Assembly (NCBI GenBank): GCA_039881145.1
Contig: JAYKKI010000015.1
Coordinates: forward strand, 22,933,501-22,997,500
Length of the DNA stretch: 64,000 nucleotides
Source: Druceiella hillmani
Taxonomy: Eukaryota; Arthropoda; Insecta; Lepidoptera; Hepialidae
Direction of reading: 5' to 3'
Shown: positions 12,711-24,722 of the stretch, piece by piece
Numbering within the stretch: position 1 is the stretch's first letter
Layout of the letters: every line of letters starts with the position of its first letter
Notes under the pieces: generated by a model
What the model was told of the DNA's origin: nothing
Databases searched by the model: none
Seen by the model: the letters and a program-made list of their open reading frames with translations, nothing else
Made by a program: the position numbers and the translations under genes

Positions 12711-14598
12711 ATAATATGAAAAATGTTGTTTATAAACAAGTATTTTAAATAGTTCGAATATGTTTTAAATAAAAATTGTTTACTTCTTATATTTTAAAGT
12801 TTTTCCTTTTATTCCAATTACTACAAAATCTAATATCGATTCCCTGAATGAAGCCGGGTAACCCAAATGGTTTTTAAAATATTAAAAAACGGCAAAATTA
12901 TGTATAAATTGTATCAGCAGCTAATCATTATTTCATTTTATCACTTCCCTAATTTAGGAATATGGTTACGTTTTTGAAAGTATAAATATACCAAACATAG
13001 ATATTTTTAAAGCATCCTGTGATAATAAAGAGATAATTCTCTAAGAATTTCATTAAATTTTACATAGTGTTGACCTAAAATTAGATTATTAATTTAAGTT
13101 TAGAGGGAAAGTTATTAAAATATTTTTAATAAATTTGTAACTCAAATATGTATTTATTACCATGGCATTAAACGATCTTTCTGTTTATCACTGGTCAAAA
13201 TGCCCTATGTAAAAAGGAAAAAAAGCTAAAAAAAGAGGAGCAACTCCATGGTATTTTTACTTAATTGGCTAGTGCTGAATTTTCACACAATTATCATGGA
13301 AATTTGGAAAGCATAACGTTTCTTAGTTGAGCTTTATATCTCATGGTATATTATTTTTTGCAATAGTATTTATATTTTTAAGATTACGTTTATTCGAATC
13401 CCAAATTATGTTACTTAGTATTTATTAAGAGTAGATATGAAAGATATATCTAATGTATAAAATTAAATTTCTACGTATTTTATGCACTGAAATATTTGTG
13501 GGGTTGATTCAATATATATAAATTATGTTATTTATAAGCAATAGTGATATTACAATATTGTACTTTCATACAATCATAATGATCACACATCCGAGTGCGA
13601 TAGGCAATAACATATATATACCGCAGTAATAAAAATAGATGTCAATCAAAAATACACATGCAACTCTAACGTATTGTGAATAAAATTTTATAAACGCATT
13701 TAAGTTAATAGCCTGTATCTAGTACGGGAATATATACGTATAATATGCAATCGACATATCCAAATTCGAAACAGAATTTGTTGTAAGACTGTTTGTTCAA
13801 AGCTCTAATCGGAACCATACCCGGAAAAGTGATATGTCTTCGCATTCGGAAATGTATTTCACTATAAATCAATTGACATTAATAGGTGTTATGGTTATAT
13901 ATTTAAAGAAAACGAAAATTTATTTAATTCATAAAATATTCAGTGAAATTATGCAATGTCCATTGTAAATTTAATTTACATATCTTTCGTGGACTCGCAT
14001 TGTTCAACATATTGCGAGTTGCGTCCAATTTTGTTATTTCTTGCTACTCCATTGGCTTTTAGAATGGGATTATGGATTTGCTTGGTGGTTTGCTATTAAT
14101 CACTAGTTAGAGTAATTTTTAAGTGAATTGCTGTGTGTTTTATATCTTCTTAGTTCCTATTTGTATTATATTTTATATTCGCTTGTTCTTAGGGTTTTGT
14201 AGTTATTTGATTTCATTGCTCTCTCACAAATACTTATCAGAAATATAACAAATATCATTTGAGTTTCACGTTCATAAATGAGATGAAATCAAAATGTTTT
14301 AAATTTAATAACTATTTAGTTTTGAATTGATTTTTCATATCTACGTTAAGAAATGAATTTAAAGACGTTGAGACGGCCAATTAGTTAGTAATTTTACAAA
14401 TTAGTTTTGGATAAATTGTCTGTTACCAATATGGAGGTTTGTTGCTGTCTGATTAAATCTAATATGAAACACCTGCCAGAGCAACTGATAATCGCAAATT
14501 TATTTCATAATGGTGAAATTCATCTCGTCTGATTAAGAAGAAATATAGCGAAGAGATCTTGTATAAATTATACGTAATTATATCAATTCACTCTTCAA
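12711..14598. other. AT-rich stretch, nothing recognised
   Basis: No coding, RNA or repeat structure was identified here. It separates the Helitron relic from the truncated 3' side of the LINE copy. Confidence 0.5.
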
Positions 14599-16956
14599 GA
14601 GTTCATCGCAGCTTAATGTAATTGTTGACACCTTTCACCGATAAAGCGCTCTTCGTTCTTCAGCTAGTATTTCAATCGGCAGCATCCTGGCGATAATGAG
14701 TATCTGTGGCGTGATATGCGATATGTGATGTGAGTGGCGATAGAGAGTCTCAGGCGATATACAGAAACTATTTTCCTTCGTGAAGCGTGGATTCTGAGGG
14801 TATCAGCCCATACGGATATTCCTTATTTTAATATCGACGTAATCACTGACGACAACAAAGTCCTTCTACCCTCTGCCCACACCTTTAGGCATTAGCCGTG
14901 CTAAGGTTGCCCTCAGGACCGATGCTTTAGAGCGATGCTTTCCATCTGCTATCTGAAGCTGAGTCGGGCGTCAATTGTCACCCCAAGATAATATATAAAC
15001 GGTTGTGATGTGATTTCATGTTCACCCACTCTCAGTGCGACAGTTTCCATCTGCTATCTACTAATTATAAGCACCGCCTCCGTCTTGTGCTCCGCCAGTT
15101 CCAAGTTAACTGTGTACATCCACCTACTGATTTTCTTGAAGGTAATATCAAACACGAGTCCTATCTCATCAAAGTGCTTCGCAGTGATCACTACGGCTAC
15201 ATCATCCACGTATGCTACGAGATTGACATCTCTTGGCAGTGTTACTTTCGGAAGCCCGTCGTACTTGATGTTCCACAAGAGTGGACCCAGTACCGAGCCC
15301 TGAGGCACTCCTCCAGTAATGTTATGTTGCTTCGGACCTGTCTTCGTATTATATTTTAGCAGTCTATCAGTGAGGCAGCTTGCTATCATCTTCTGAAGGT
15401 AAGATGGTACGTTCATCTCATTTAAGTTCCGCTTAATACAGTCCCAAAGTTGCTGAGTAAAAGGCATTCTTTATGTCCAGTGTGGTCACCAAACAGTATT
15501 TCTTTGTGCCTCCCTTCCACCTAGTCCCTGCGATTGCGTTCTTGGCTGTATTAACAAAGTAGTAACAGTGTTTATTGCATTCAGTGTTGATCGTCCTTTC
15601 CGGAAGTCATACTGGTTACTGGCCAGCAACGGATCAACTGCTACTTCAATCCTTCGGTAAATTATTCGATTTAATACCTTGCCAGCTGTATCCAGCATGC
15701 AGAGCGGACTATAAGATGATGGTGCGTCGGGCGGTTTCTTCCCTTTGGGCAGAAGTACTAGAACTCTGAAACATGTGTTGTAAACCTTCAAGTATAGTTC
15801 CAGCGCTACCTTGATAGCTCCCTTCAAAGCAATGTTTGGGATTCCGTCCAAGCCCGTAGCTTTGTTATTCCTCACTCTGTTTCACACCTCCATCACTTGG
15901 TCGTTTGTGACTGGCGGGATTTCCTCAATCTCGAACTATTCTGTCAGATAATGTGCTTCACGTTGTTGCCGGAATAGCACAGTGACGATCTTCTCTAGGA
16001 GTTTAAGACACGTAGGCGTCGGCATCAGCTGGTTTTTTAGGTGTGTCATGACAGTCTTATACGGTCTACCCCAAGGGCCCACCTCGTCGATACGCACTTT
16101 CTAGCATTGTTCTTTAACTATCCTAGTTGGCTTTGTTCATTTTCTGACGTACCTTGTTGCACTCTGCCATCAGTTCCGCAGAGTTTTGTCGTCTCCAGCG
16201 ACGCTGAGATGCTCTTCTGGTTTTGAGGCACTCTTTACGTACGGCACCAATATAGTCGTTCCACCAGTGTGCCGATGATTTAGGCCGGGTTTTCGGGGCA
16301 TACTTGCATCGCAAGCATCCGTTACTCTCTTCATTAACTCCACTGTCATGTTCTTAGCATCTTCTGCGACGACCAGGTCGCCATCCAGAGCCACCGTGTA
16401 GGTAGTAAGGTCAAATGACGTCACCTTCCAAACAATTGTCTTAATTTTCATGTGGGCGTTTCCAGTACTGCGGTCAGTCGAGATTTCCCACAGTAATGCG
16501 CAATGATCACTGGCTGTGTAGACATCCATCATCTCCCAGGAGCAGTTCCCTTTGACGATGTGGCCATGGCTTCCAGTAGCGTTTTGCCTAAGAATTGAAG
16601 TTCCCGGCGATTGCCACGGGCGAGTGCTGCTTTGCATTCTCAGTCAGGCGATCCAAGAATTCCGTGACTACATCAAGTAAAAGACTGGGTGGAGCGTAAT
16701 AGCTGTAAAAATGGATGCCTTCTAGCTTAGCCATAACAAAGCCGGCCTCTCTGTTATTAACTACACTCTGAAAAGGAAGTTTGCCGCAAGACCAAATGAC
16801 GGCCTTACCGGTGTTATCCGCTTCCCAGGGTTAAGTAGTTAGGTGCTTGTATGGTTCCGATATTAGTACTAAGTCTGTCTTTAGTTCGCGTACGGTCTGC
16901 ATGAGCAGATAGTATGCAACCTCACAATGGTTTAGGTTGAGCTGAAGAATTATCAT
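14599..16956 (-). pseudogene. R1-clade ORF2 (endonuclease-RT) of copy 1
   Basis: APE-type endonuclease then reverse transcriptase. The start MIILQLNLNHCEVAYYL at 16956 is the expected endonuclease N-terminus; SEPYKHL carries the catalytic Glu; the YYAPPS and AGNFNS blocks follow near 16640-16600. A stop after HLTT, and a deletion of about 130 bases after FNS relative to copy 2, break the domain. The TASDH block with the catalytic His remains (about 16520). RT blocks: NNKATGLDGIPN (15870-15840), LDTAGKVLNRII, QYDFRKGRSTL, motif A TTLDIKNAF (about 15490-15465, Asp present), GGVPQGSVLGPLL (about 15320-15280) and motif C AYVDD (about 15200-15215). Frameshifts occur near 15550 and 15465. The C-terminal region ends abruptly near 14599. 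Confidence 0.85.
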
Positions 16957-18112
16957 TTTTGGTTTTTCTGGAGTGCCTCTTTGAAGATTAGGCATCTGCT
17001 AGATCCAGCTAGGTGTACATAGTTCTCTTTGTTGCCATTTTCAACACACAGGGTACATCGGGCTTCTTTTTCACAGTTAACAACCTTGTGACCTACTTCT
17101 CCACATCTAGTGCAGAGTTTAGACAGGTCTACCTCATTCTTACAGTGAGTGGCGAGATGACCATATTGCCAGCAGCTAAAACATTTTGTTGGCCTCTCTA
17201 CTGCTTTAATACGACAATTAATCCAGCCAATTTTGATTTTGCCATGATCACCGAGTACCTTCTTTGCTATTGGCACTTCCAGCGCCACCAAGGCAGTCTG
17301 GGTGCCTCTGTAGGCTTTACGCACTGATCTGATTGCGTCTGGCGGTATTTGATATTCCTCTCCAGCTGCCAATTGCAAGGCTGCAAGGATGTCCTCTTTT
17401 ACCGTTACATCGTCAAGATCTTGTATCTCGAAGTCATCTTGTGGCCCCTTACTGATAATCTTAGCATCATACTTGAGAAGGTCAGCAATAGTTTTCTGCA
17501 ATCCCTGAAATTTATCGCTGTTCTCCTTAGTGAGTATGATCAGCAGGTCGCCAGTAGTTGTCCGACCAATCTTATCTACTGTTGAACTGTTCATCCGGGA
17601 CGCCCCTCTTGACCCGAGTAAGTATCTCAGTATACTTCTTCTCCTTCCAGTGGGCAATCAGTGCATTGGGTCTAGTCGCTGGTCTTCTCGTCTCATTTTC
17701 CAGTAGTAGTAATCTCCTGAAAGCAATGCCTATACAGGTTGACTTGGCCTTTATCTCTTTGTGGATGTTTAGTCTCGGTTGGACGTCATTTTCTTGCAGC
17801 TTATCAATAAGCTTCTCAAGACGCTCCCAAACTTTCGTCCTTTCTATTTCAGCAGTTGCATCCAGTGTCGCTTGCGTGATGCCCGTTTTCAACTGAAAAC
17901 GGGCATCACTTGAAAAGGAACTCTTTACTTAAGTAGGTTTGTTTTTTATTTTTATTATTAAACATCTCCATACTGTTCCCACGAGTACCTAGAGACATAT
18001 CACTCCACTCCAGCAGAGCCCCGGTTGCTGGAAGAAGGTCGCTATATACACCTGGGGTGGGGCTTGGTGCCCTAGGGTTTGCGATGCCGTTTCCTAGACG
18101 CCATGCATTCAT
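16953..18112 (-). pseudogene. R1-clade ORF1 (gag) of copy 1
   Basis: Nucleic-acid-binding gag protein that would coat the LINE RNA. Best start is ATG at 18112 (reading MNAWRLGNG). The frame runs to a TGA at 17906-17908, where an inverted duplication (17876-17909) interrupts it; coding resumes as KTGITQATLDATAEIE and shifts frame again near 17590, between GVPDEQ and STVDKIG. The C-terminal part has CCHC knuckles CFSCWQYGHLATHC (about 17145-17183) and CTRCGEVGHKVVNC (about 17070-17110), then a third CxxC with later H and C. The stop TGA (16955-16953) overlaps the ATG of ORF2 (16956-16954) as ATGA, a usual R1 arrangement. Two disruptions make it non-functional. Confidence in identity is high; the start is inferred. 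Confidence 0.8.
17876..17909. repeat. Perfect inverted repeat inside LINE gag
   Basis: Arms 17876-17891 and 17894-17909 are perfect 16-bp reverse complements around a 2-base centre. The 17876-17891 arm is gag coding sequence; the other arm is an inverted copy inserted beside it. Removing about 22 bases would make the gag frame continuous between KEFLFK and TGITQ, so the insertion came after the element. Confidence 0.85.
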
Positions 18113-18232
18113 CGGCACGGTATCTTGACAATTTGATTTGGGGTGTTTTGTCCACGGAAGCTATTTTATTTCACTCCTACCCTCTGCTCTGGAGAGCAAT
18201 GAGCCTAACCTCTGCCGCGAGTGTGTATATGG

Positions 18233-18255
18233 GTGTGTGTGTGTGTGCGTGTGTG
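18233..18255. repeat. (GT)n microsatellite at LINE 5' end
   Basis: GT dinucleotides with one GC interruption. On the minus strand this is (AC)n lying immediately 5' of LINE copy 1. Confidence 0.9.
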
Positions 18256-19085
18256 CTGTTATATGATTTATTTTACTTACGTGTGTGTATGTACGTGTCG
18301 GATAAACAGTTGAGTAGGAATTATATAAGATAAACTCATTTACCACCATTTTCCCAAAAAAAGTTATAATAACACCAGGGGATACCTCTAGCAAGGAGAC
18401 AACGTACATCTACTCCACTTAGACACTTAAGCATAGTCCTTGAATTTTCAGGCGCAGTATTTTGTAAGATAAAATATCCGAATGCACTGAAAATTGAAAT
18501 CACTTTCCTCCTAATATTAAACAACTTTATTTTATTTTATTTTATATTAAAAATCCTATACTCCCAATTTTACACACTGACTATAACTCCACTAGATAAC
18601 GGCAATTGGAAAACAATAATGAATATAGTTATCGCTTTCGTAATAGCAAGTAACAAAATACATAAGCGATATTGTCATGAACCCACACTCAATGTTAAAA
18701 TTTTCTTAGTCGCCACCGCCAATGTACTGACATAATTGTGTCAATAACTTAAGGATACATTTTATTCATAATCTAACTTAAAATAAGCTACTTCCGCTTT
18801 CATGAATTTAAAATGTATTCAATTTAAAAATTATTGCGTTATTCATGAGCGTTAAAGATTCGGCTCTACAAACAATTTAATAAATTATTCTTTTCCTTTA
18901 TAATTAAAGACATTTTCATTTTTAGGGGAAAATGTTATTATTAAGTTTAACATTTTAAAAGTACTGAAACGTAGGTTATTAAATTTTAAAGTATTGAAAC
19001 GAAAAAAGTCACTAAGTAATTATGCTTGCTATTTTTTAAATTTTTATGCAAAGTTTGCTTGTAAACTAAATTAGTTTAATAATTT
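18256..19085. other. AT-rich stretch, nothing recognised
   Basis: No gene or element identified between the LINE and ribozyme element copy A. Confidence 0.5.
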
Positions 19086-19200
19086 TTCACAATTAAATGA
19101 AACTACGTGATGTAGTATTATTTCTACTATCTTTAATTTCTTTACCACGACCTAGGTTTCGTTGTATTACAACATCTTCAGGTGGGATATTAGCAAAGAT
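19086..19200 (-). mobile_element. Hammerhead-bearing element, copy A
   Basis: Copy of a short dispersed repeat also found at 28474-28709 and 49636-49802. All share, on the element strand, CTTTGCTAATA, then the ribozyme-like block, then a purine-rich AAATTAAAGA stretch, ACTACATCACGTAG and TTTCATTTAATTG. This copy keeps the best ribozyme core. It lacks the 3' part (GAATTTCTACAAAATTAACG) present in the other two, so its 3' end is truncated near 19086. No protein is encoded. A short palindrome (19193-19212) flanks its 5' side. Confidence 0.7.
19139..19200 (-). ncRNA. Hammerhead-ribozyme-like motif (best copy)
   Basis: Read on the minus strand: stem I strand CCAC, core CTGAAGA (19181-19175; fits the conserved CUGANGA), stem II GTTGT/ACAAC with loop AAT (19173-19161), GAAA (19160-19157), stem III CC-TA-GG (19156-19151), then TC (19150-19149) as U16.1 and H17, then GTGG (19148-19145) pairing with CCAC. 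An outer stem I pairing TCTTT with AAAGA is possible across an internal loop. This is the type I layout with a very short stem III that is known from Penelope-like elements and related retroelements. One deviation: an extra U between the core and stem II. Self-cleavage is inferred, with the predicted cut after 19149. Confidence 0.5.
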
Positions 19201-21887
19201 TGCAATCTTCGCATGACAATTATATGTGTATGAAAACACCACTACTTAAGTTATGTTATTTTATACTACAAACATTTCTTTATATTCTTTGTCGTATTGT
19301 GATAAATCAACATTGTAATTTTTGTTAATAACATCTATAATACAATATGTCCCGAACAATGTTGACAAATGTTACTTCGATAAATATTGGTCTTGCAATA
19401 AGTGGAGTGTAACGGCGACGAAAATAACATATTATAATATACGAATGGTATAAAAAACAGGAAAAAAGATTATGAAACAACTAGCTTAACAAAGCTATAT
19501 GTAAATATCACGTACAACGAAATATTTAAAGAAATTCTTGAATCAATTACATAAGGAAAATTACATAAAATAACTAACATGGTTAAACCCACCCAAAATA
19601 CTAAAATGGAATAAAGTGGCAACTGGTCATAAATTATTTCGACAAATTAAATTACAAAAAATACCTATTATACTGAATTTAATAAAAGTAACTAGAACGT
19701 ACTTTTAAAAATACCTAAAATTATCCATTTGATTTCCAAACTTGTAATGTTATTCATACTATCGTCAACACTACTTTTGAGACGCAGGTGGAACAGAGCC
19801 TCTTGACTACGAAGTTCAAGTAACGCCGATATCCCATACGTTTTTTAGTCTTGCTCGAAGCGAGATTACATGTGCAGAATTACACACCGGATTTACAGAA
19901 TCAAGAGCACATAAATATCATGTCACGAGCACAAAATTTCTGCTAAATCTGGGGTAATAGTGTCATACCTGCTAAAATAAAACTGCCTACAAAAATAATA
20001 AAGTTTCTCCACCAGTTCTTACATTACAAGAAGAATTAGGGTTTACTTTACTGTCTGCTTAAAAATTACGCTAGCCATCACCATCTGGTGACAGCTTGAT
20101 TAAGTTGCAGGGATAATATAACGCCCACGAGCGTTGAAGCTGAGGTGGCTTCATATTCGTAGTAATTTAACAGATAACCCGAAAGATACACTGTATTTTC
20201 CCCAAAGTAATTTCTACAAAAAATCATATAGCTTAGTGTTAGACTTAGATAAATTATTTCTTTTGTTATATTTATAACATGTAATAAAAGTTCTATATTT
20301 TACGGAGATTTATTTTTGCAGTTATATATCAAGCACAAGTACATAGTTATAATTAAAGAAGAATCAGTTTACTTTGCACAAACATCTTGACTTTTCATTT
20401 AGCTCCGAGGGATTTTGATATTATTGGAACCCCGTGGGAGTGAAAACTTGAATGCCGAATTTACAAATCAGTTGCGAAATTGGAAACCCTACCCAAGGCA
20501 AATAGAGGTAATGAACTTATTAGTGAAGCATCCAGTGGATGATCCAAATACTTTTAACTTCGACTAGTAAAATAAATAGGTCAATTAATAGAACAGTTGC
20601 TTTGAAGAGAATCATGATTATATATTTAAGTGGTTAACGGATGTAGAACAAATATTATGTAAAATTAATTGGTAAATTATATAAAAACAATTTGTTGTTT
20701 TATTTTATAATGAATTAAATAAAAAATTAAAAATAATATACATAAAAGTACTCTGTAGCAAAAAAATATACGCAGCAGTAGAATTAAATTTTGTAACTAA
20801 ATTTAGAAAACATTCGTAAAAATTGTATTATAAAAAGTCTTTAAGAATAATAATTTATTTGAAAAAATACAAAATTAAAAGTCACAAAAATGTGATATTT
20901 TATAGCAATTAAAGTTGAGTCGCATTTCTTTCTTTATGAAATAATGTTTTGGTAACGTTTTTTACAAATTTAGCTAAATAAGAAACAGATAAAATGAAAA
21001 AATTGAAAGACATTTTTTATTTCTTTCTACACTTATTGCCAATAAATTTTCGAGTGAGAAATTCGGATTCGAAGATTTTTTCGGTCCCCAGACAGAACCT
21101 TATACACTTGACAGAACTCCCAACACAGAAAAAGATAAATTAACGTTTATATTATGTTTTAAATGTAATAAGAACGTAAGTAATAGATATAAACATTATT
21201 TTCACAAGTTTTTCGTACGCTTGTCTTGAAATTAATATGAGCTTTTGTGGAAATTTCGTAACTTGCCTGCTTATTGTGGATATTCAATCTCGCATCTGGA
21301 TTAAATATTCTAACGGTTATAATATAACGTCAACCAGCAAAGCAGTATGTTAAATGTTAGTTCATTGCTGTTTATCTTAATCAGCAAATAAGAGTTATCG
21401 AAGTAAAATTACGCGTGCATTGTTAATAATTGAATCAGTGCATAAATATTGAGTAAAGACAAAAAAAAATGTTAAATTGCTTGATAAGAATAGAGATTTT
21501 TACTTATTTTGTTGTTTTTTGCACACTATTTAGGTCATAATAACTACTCTCGAGTCTCTCTACTAGGTTGGGTGCAGAAATTAACTATTTCTTTTTTCTC
21601 CCAAATATTTACACACATCTATAAGATATATATGCCGATTGGCATGATTTGTCATTATGCCAATTTTAAATTTCTGCGTCGGTGTTTTTGAGAAGAGCGG
21701 TTGTAACAGAATGCCAGACAGACGAACACTTGAGAGATCTCATAACGGTTTAATTTTGTTCCTATTGAGATAGAAAACCCTATAAGTGGCATCATATATT
21801 TGTCTGCATTCACTTCTTTACTAAAAGAAAAATACTCATTCTCATATTTAACTCTTTATTGAATTGCAGCTACAATACATGTGATTA
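19201..21887. other. AT-rich stretch, nothing recognised
   Basis: A slightly GC-richer part at 19780-20180 has no recognisable coding frame on either strand. Nothing else was identified. Confidence 0.5.
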
Positions 21888-21965
21888 TTTTTTAAATAAA
21901 TCAACTTACTAAAATTCAATAAAAAATCAATCATTTTTAAATAAATCAACTTACTAAAATTCAAT
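21888..21965. repeat. Two direct repeats of about 32 bp
   Basis: The block 21888-21920 recurs almost exactly at 21934-21965 (shared word AAATAAATCAACTTACTAAA), 45 bases apart, immediately left of the palindromic MITE. Confidence 0.85.
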
Positions 21966-21979
21966 TAAATTTAAAAAAT

Positions 21980-22140
21980 TCGCTTATCCTTGAACGACCG
22001 TCCTTGATTCGCTAGTACCCCAAACGCCCCACTGTAGGGAAAAAGAATACAGCGCACGCTGTACGCAGCACCGAGCGGCGGTGCTGCGTACAGCGTGCGC
22101 TGTACTAGCAAATCAATGACGGTCGTTCAAGGATAAGCGA
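21980..22140. mobile_element. Palindromic (foldback) MITE
   Basis: Terminal inverted repeats of 23 bp at 21980-22002 and 22118-22140 begin TCGCTTATCCTTGAACG. The inverted homology continues inward (GATT.GCTAGTAC) and into a GC-rich central hairpin at about 22049-22105 (GCGCACGCTGTACGCAGC and its complement). The left arm has about 35 extra bases (from CCCCAAACG to the A-rich AAAAAGAA) absent from the right arm. The whole element can fold into a single long hairpin. It stands out by GC content from the surrounding DNA. No target duplication was evident and no superfamily was assigned. Confidence 0.8.
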
Positions 22141-23685
22141 CACACATAATCGTAGCAGGGAAAGATTCTTCCAGGACACCAAATTGCTTTAATTTTTTTT
22201 TTATTAATTGCATGTGCTTGAGTAGGGTGTTTTAGCATTATCGTACCTCAGTCAAAGTTTCAATTTGTATTTCAACTTTAATAAAATTAAATACATATTA
22301 ATTAATGATTTTGCGAATTTATGTAATTAGTTTGAATATAAATCCATACAAGGTATAATTATTTGGAATATATAGAATAACTTTGTAGATACGCTTGTAT
22401 ATTAAATAATTCAATTTCAATATTTTTTTATCTTTTCACGTAGGATAATAAATTATTCTAGATAATATCTACGTTTATTATTTTATTTGTAGCATTTCTT
22501 TTCCTAAATTAATTATATTTTCACTTGCTTTTTCATAGTAAATTTCTATACGAATTTCTATCTAAATGTACCAGCGTGCACGCTCAAAACGACGCCCCAT
22601 TGTTCCGATTTCGCGGCTTAAGGCTTTTATTTCAACATGTACGTAGCCTACTGAAATGTTCTAAAGGCAATCATGGGAAATTAAAGCCATCAATTCAGCT
22701 AACGTGTTTGATTAGGTGTATAGCACTATTTTTCGTTTATAAATTCCTAGTATTCTATGGATAACTTGATATTCTTACACATCAAATTACGATAAAAATG
22801 ATGAAAACTTTTCTAAAAAAAAATACTTTTCAAACAAGTATGTTTGAAAGAATCCATAAAGTTATCAAAAAGACATTTATATCTGTTTTAACGTAAATCT
22901 GTCAAAATTAAAAATAATGATGAAATATATATCCTATTAAAGAAAAAATATGTAGATAAAAACAAAATGCTCAGCGTAAAGCACAAAAGTTACCATTACA
23001 GATCTTGTGATGGAAGATGTCGCGAGAAAAGGGTTTTAATAGGGTATCAATTACGTATGACAAGGGTCCGTAAAAAGGTGACACGGAATCTTAACGATCG
23101 AGATTGGATTAAGGTGATTTAGATATTTGCGAAAAGAAAAAGTAGCGTTAACTGTGGAAATTCATGTTAAAATAAAATATTATTGTAAATCAAAGCAATT
23201 TGTTTCATAAATATATATTTAAAAATAAATAGTAAACTTTGTCATAAATAAACACAGCTTACTATTTACTTTGCTGTGTAGAATATTTGGAAAATAAATG
23301 TTGAATTCATATCGATTTTTCATTATGATATATTTTCTTGTTTGTCATGAGTTATTTTGTTTAATATTAAAAGATTGAATAGCTTAATATCTATTTAAAA
23401 TTAAAATATTATCGTGGCAAAGATATTGGTTTATAAAAACTAATAATATTTTTATAAAATGTTTCGATACTGTAATTTTTTATTCTGCAAATGTCTTATT
23501 AGATTTCTAAACAGGGGATAACCAAACGATGAAATATCTAATGAATTAATTCGATGTTGTAGCAAAATTTATTTAAATCCTTGTAATTTTTGACGCGTTT
23601 AGGAGCAAAATACTAAACGTTTTCAGAATATTAAAAACGATACTAACTAATTATTTGTTTATAGTATACACATTGTTTTTGAATG
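22141..23685. other. AT-rich stretch, nothing recognised
   Basis: A 79-codon open frame at 22525-22764 (+) shows no recognised domain. Nothing else was identified. Confidence 0.45.
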
Positions 23686-23689
23686 GAAT

Positions 23690-23960
23690 GGAAGATGCTG
23701 TCGGCCCATTTTTCTTTGTGTACCAAATCCCAATTTCTTTTCCAAAGTAGTCACTGCTCCTTTAGCATCCTCAAATAATATTTTCTCGTAATTTATCTTT
23801 AACTCTTAGGAATAAATAGAAATCGCTTGGTACGAAGTTATATGGCGGATTATTCATAATTTCTCCACCCAACCTAGTCGAATAGTCGATTATTCATGGC
23901 TGAGTGTGCAGAGGCGCTGTCATTTTCAACATTTTCGTATCTTTTCGTTACAGAAATTAA
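23690..23960 (-). pseudogene. mariner transposase C-terminal fragment
   Basis: Minus-strand translation gives a degraded DNA-rich block (NDSASAHSAM-like, corresponding to the second catalytic Asp region HDNARPH) and then NPPYNFVPSDFYLF, the counterpart of the third catalytic motif PPYSPDLAPSDYHLF, followed by RVKDKLRE and the family's C-terminal helix region. The Asp within the SPDLAPSD block reads as VPSD. Several frameshifts and stops are present, and the N-terminal half is missing. A 13-bp inverted repeat lies 150 bases to the right (24109-24139). Confidence 0.65.
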
Positions 23961-24108
23961 TACGTCGAGATTTTGAGCTTATGCTAAATCATGGGATACC
24001 CGCCCAGCATATAAACTTACTGATGGCCAAATATTCATATAGATTTTACTGTATTTCATTTATACCAATGCTTAAACTTACCAGAATCTTTTGATATATT
24101 ACCTCGTC

Positions 24109-24139
24109 AGCATCTCGTGGTCATTTACCACGAGATGCT
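24109..24139. repeat. Perfect inverted repeat, 13-bp arms
   Basis: Arms 24109-24121 and 24127-24139 (AGCATCTCGTGGT and its complement) with a 5-base loop. Confidence 0.9.
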
Positions 24140-24690
24140 CTACACTAATATTATCTTTAGTTGTCACTGTTGAGGGTTCATCTATCAGGCAGATTATTAT
24201 TGAAATAGGTACGATCACAATTAAACTCGGAATGGTGGTTCATCTAAAGTGCCAATCAAAAACAATCATAAATTTGTTACTGATTGTAATCATAATGGAA
24301 GTTAAAACAAATCGTCAAACATCATTTGTTTAGGTTAAATTGAACTCGATATTAAGCATTTTAAATTTTTAGTTAAATGTTAGTTTTAGCGGCAAATTGG
24401 TCCGTTGCGGAACCTTCATGGTTGGTACTATTTATGAGATATTTTAATTAAATACATAATATTCGAGATGAAAGGGGGGAAAATAGTTAAAGTTTGATTG
24501 TGTTTACTTTTATTTATTAAACGACCCATTGTTATATCTGTCTTTCTAGGCTTCGACTATTCAATTATATAACTAGGCCTTAGTGGTGTTTTGAGATTTA
24601 TCGCATTGTGATCCATGTCAATTGCCCACCAGAATAAATTAAATAAAAATTATACTAATGTATAAACACGTGCATGAAAAAATAAACACC

Positions 24691-24722
<32 letters not shown>

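Larger units (their letters stand above)
14599..18232 (-). mobile_element. R1-clade LINE, copy 1
   Basis: A non-LTR retrotransposon on the minus strand with a 5' leader (18232 to about 18113), ORF1 (gag with CCHC knuckles) and ORF2 (APE endonuclease plus reverse transcriptase). The gag architecture with three closing zinc knuckles, the ATGA overlap between ORF1 and ORF2, and the endonuclease-RT order fit the R1 clade. The 5' end abuts an (AC)n tract (18233-18255, read on the minus strand), as expected for the R1 lineages that target AC-type microsatellites (Mino, Waldo). Similarity to copy 2 at 43261-46861 stops near 14599, so the C-terminal zinc finger, 3' UTR and A-tail are missing. Loss of the 3' rather than the 5' end is unusual for a LINE and implies a later deletion or rearrangement. 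The element is richer in GC than its surroundings. Confidence 0.85.

Noticed and set aside
15010..15359. Plus-strand open frames of about 100 codons
   Set aside because: They lie opposite the reverse transcriptase of LINE copy 1 and are shadows of it. The same holds for 17013-17896 (+) and for the minus-strand frames at 43306-45901.
22500..22764. 79-codon open frame at 22525-22764
   Set aside because: No recognisable domain, start context or composition difference from the flanks.
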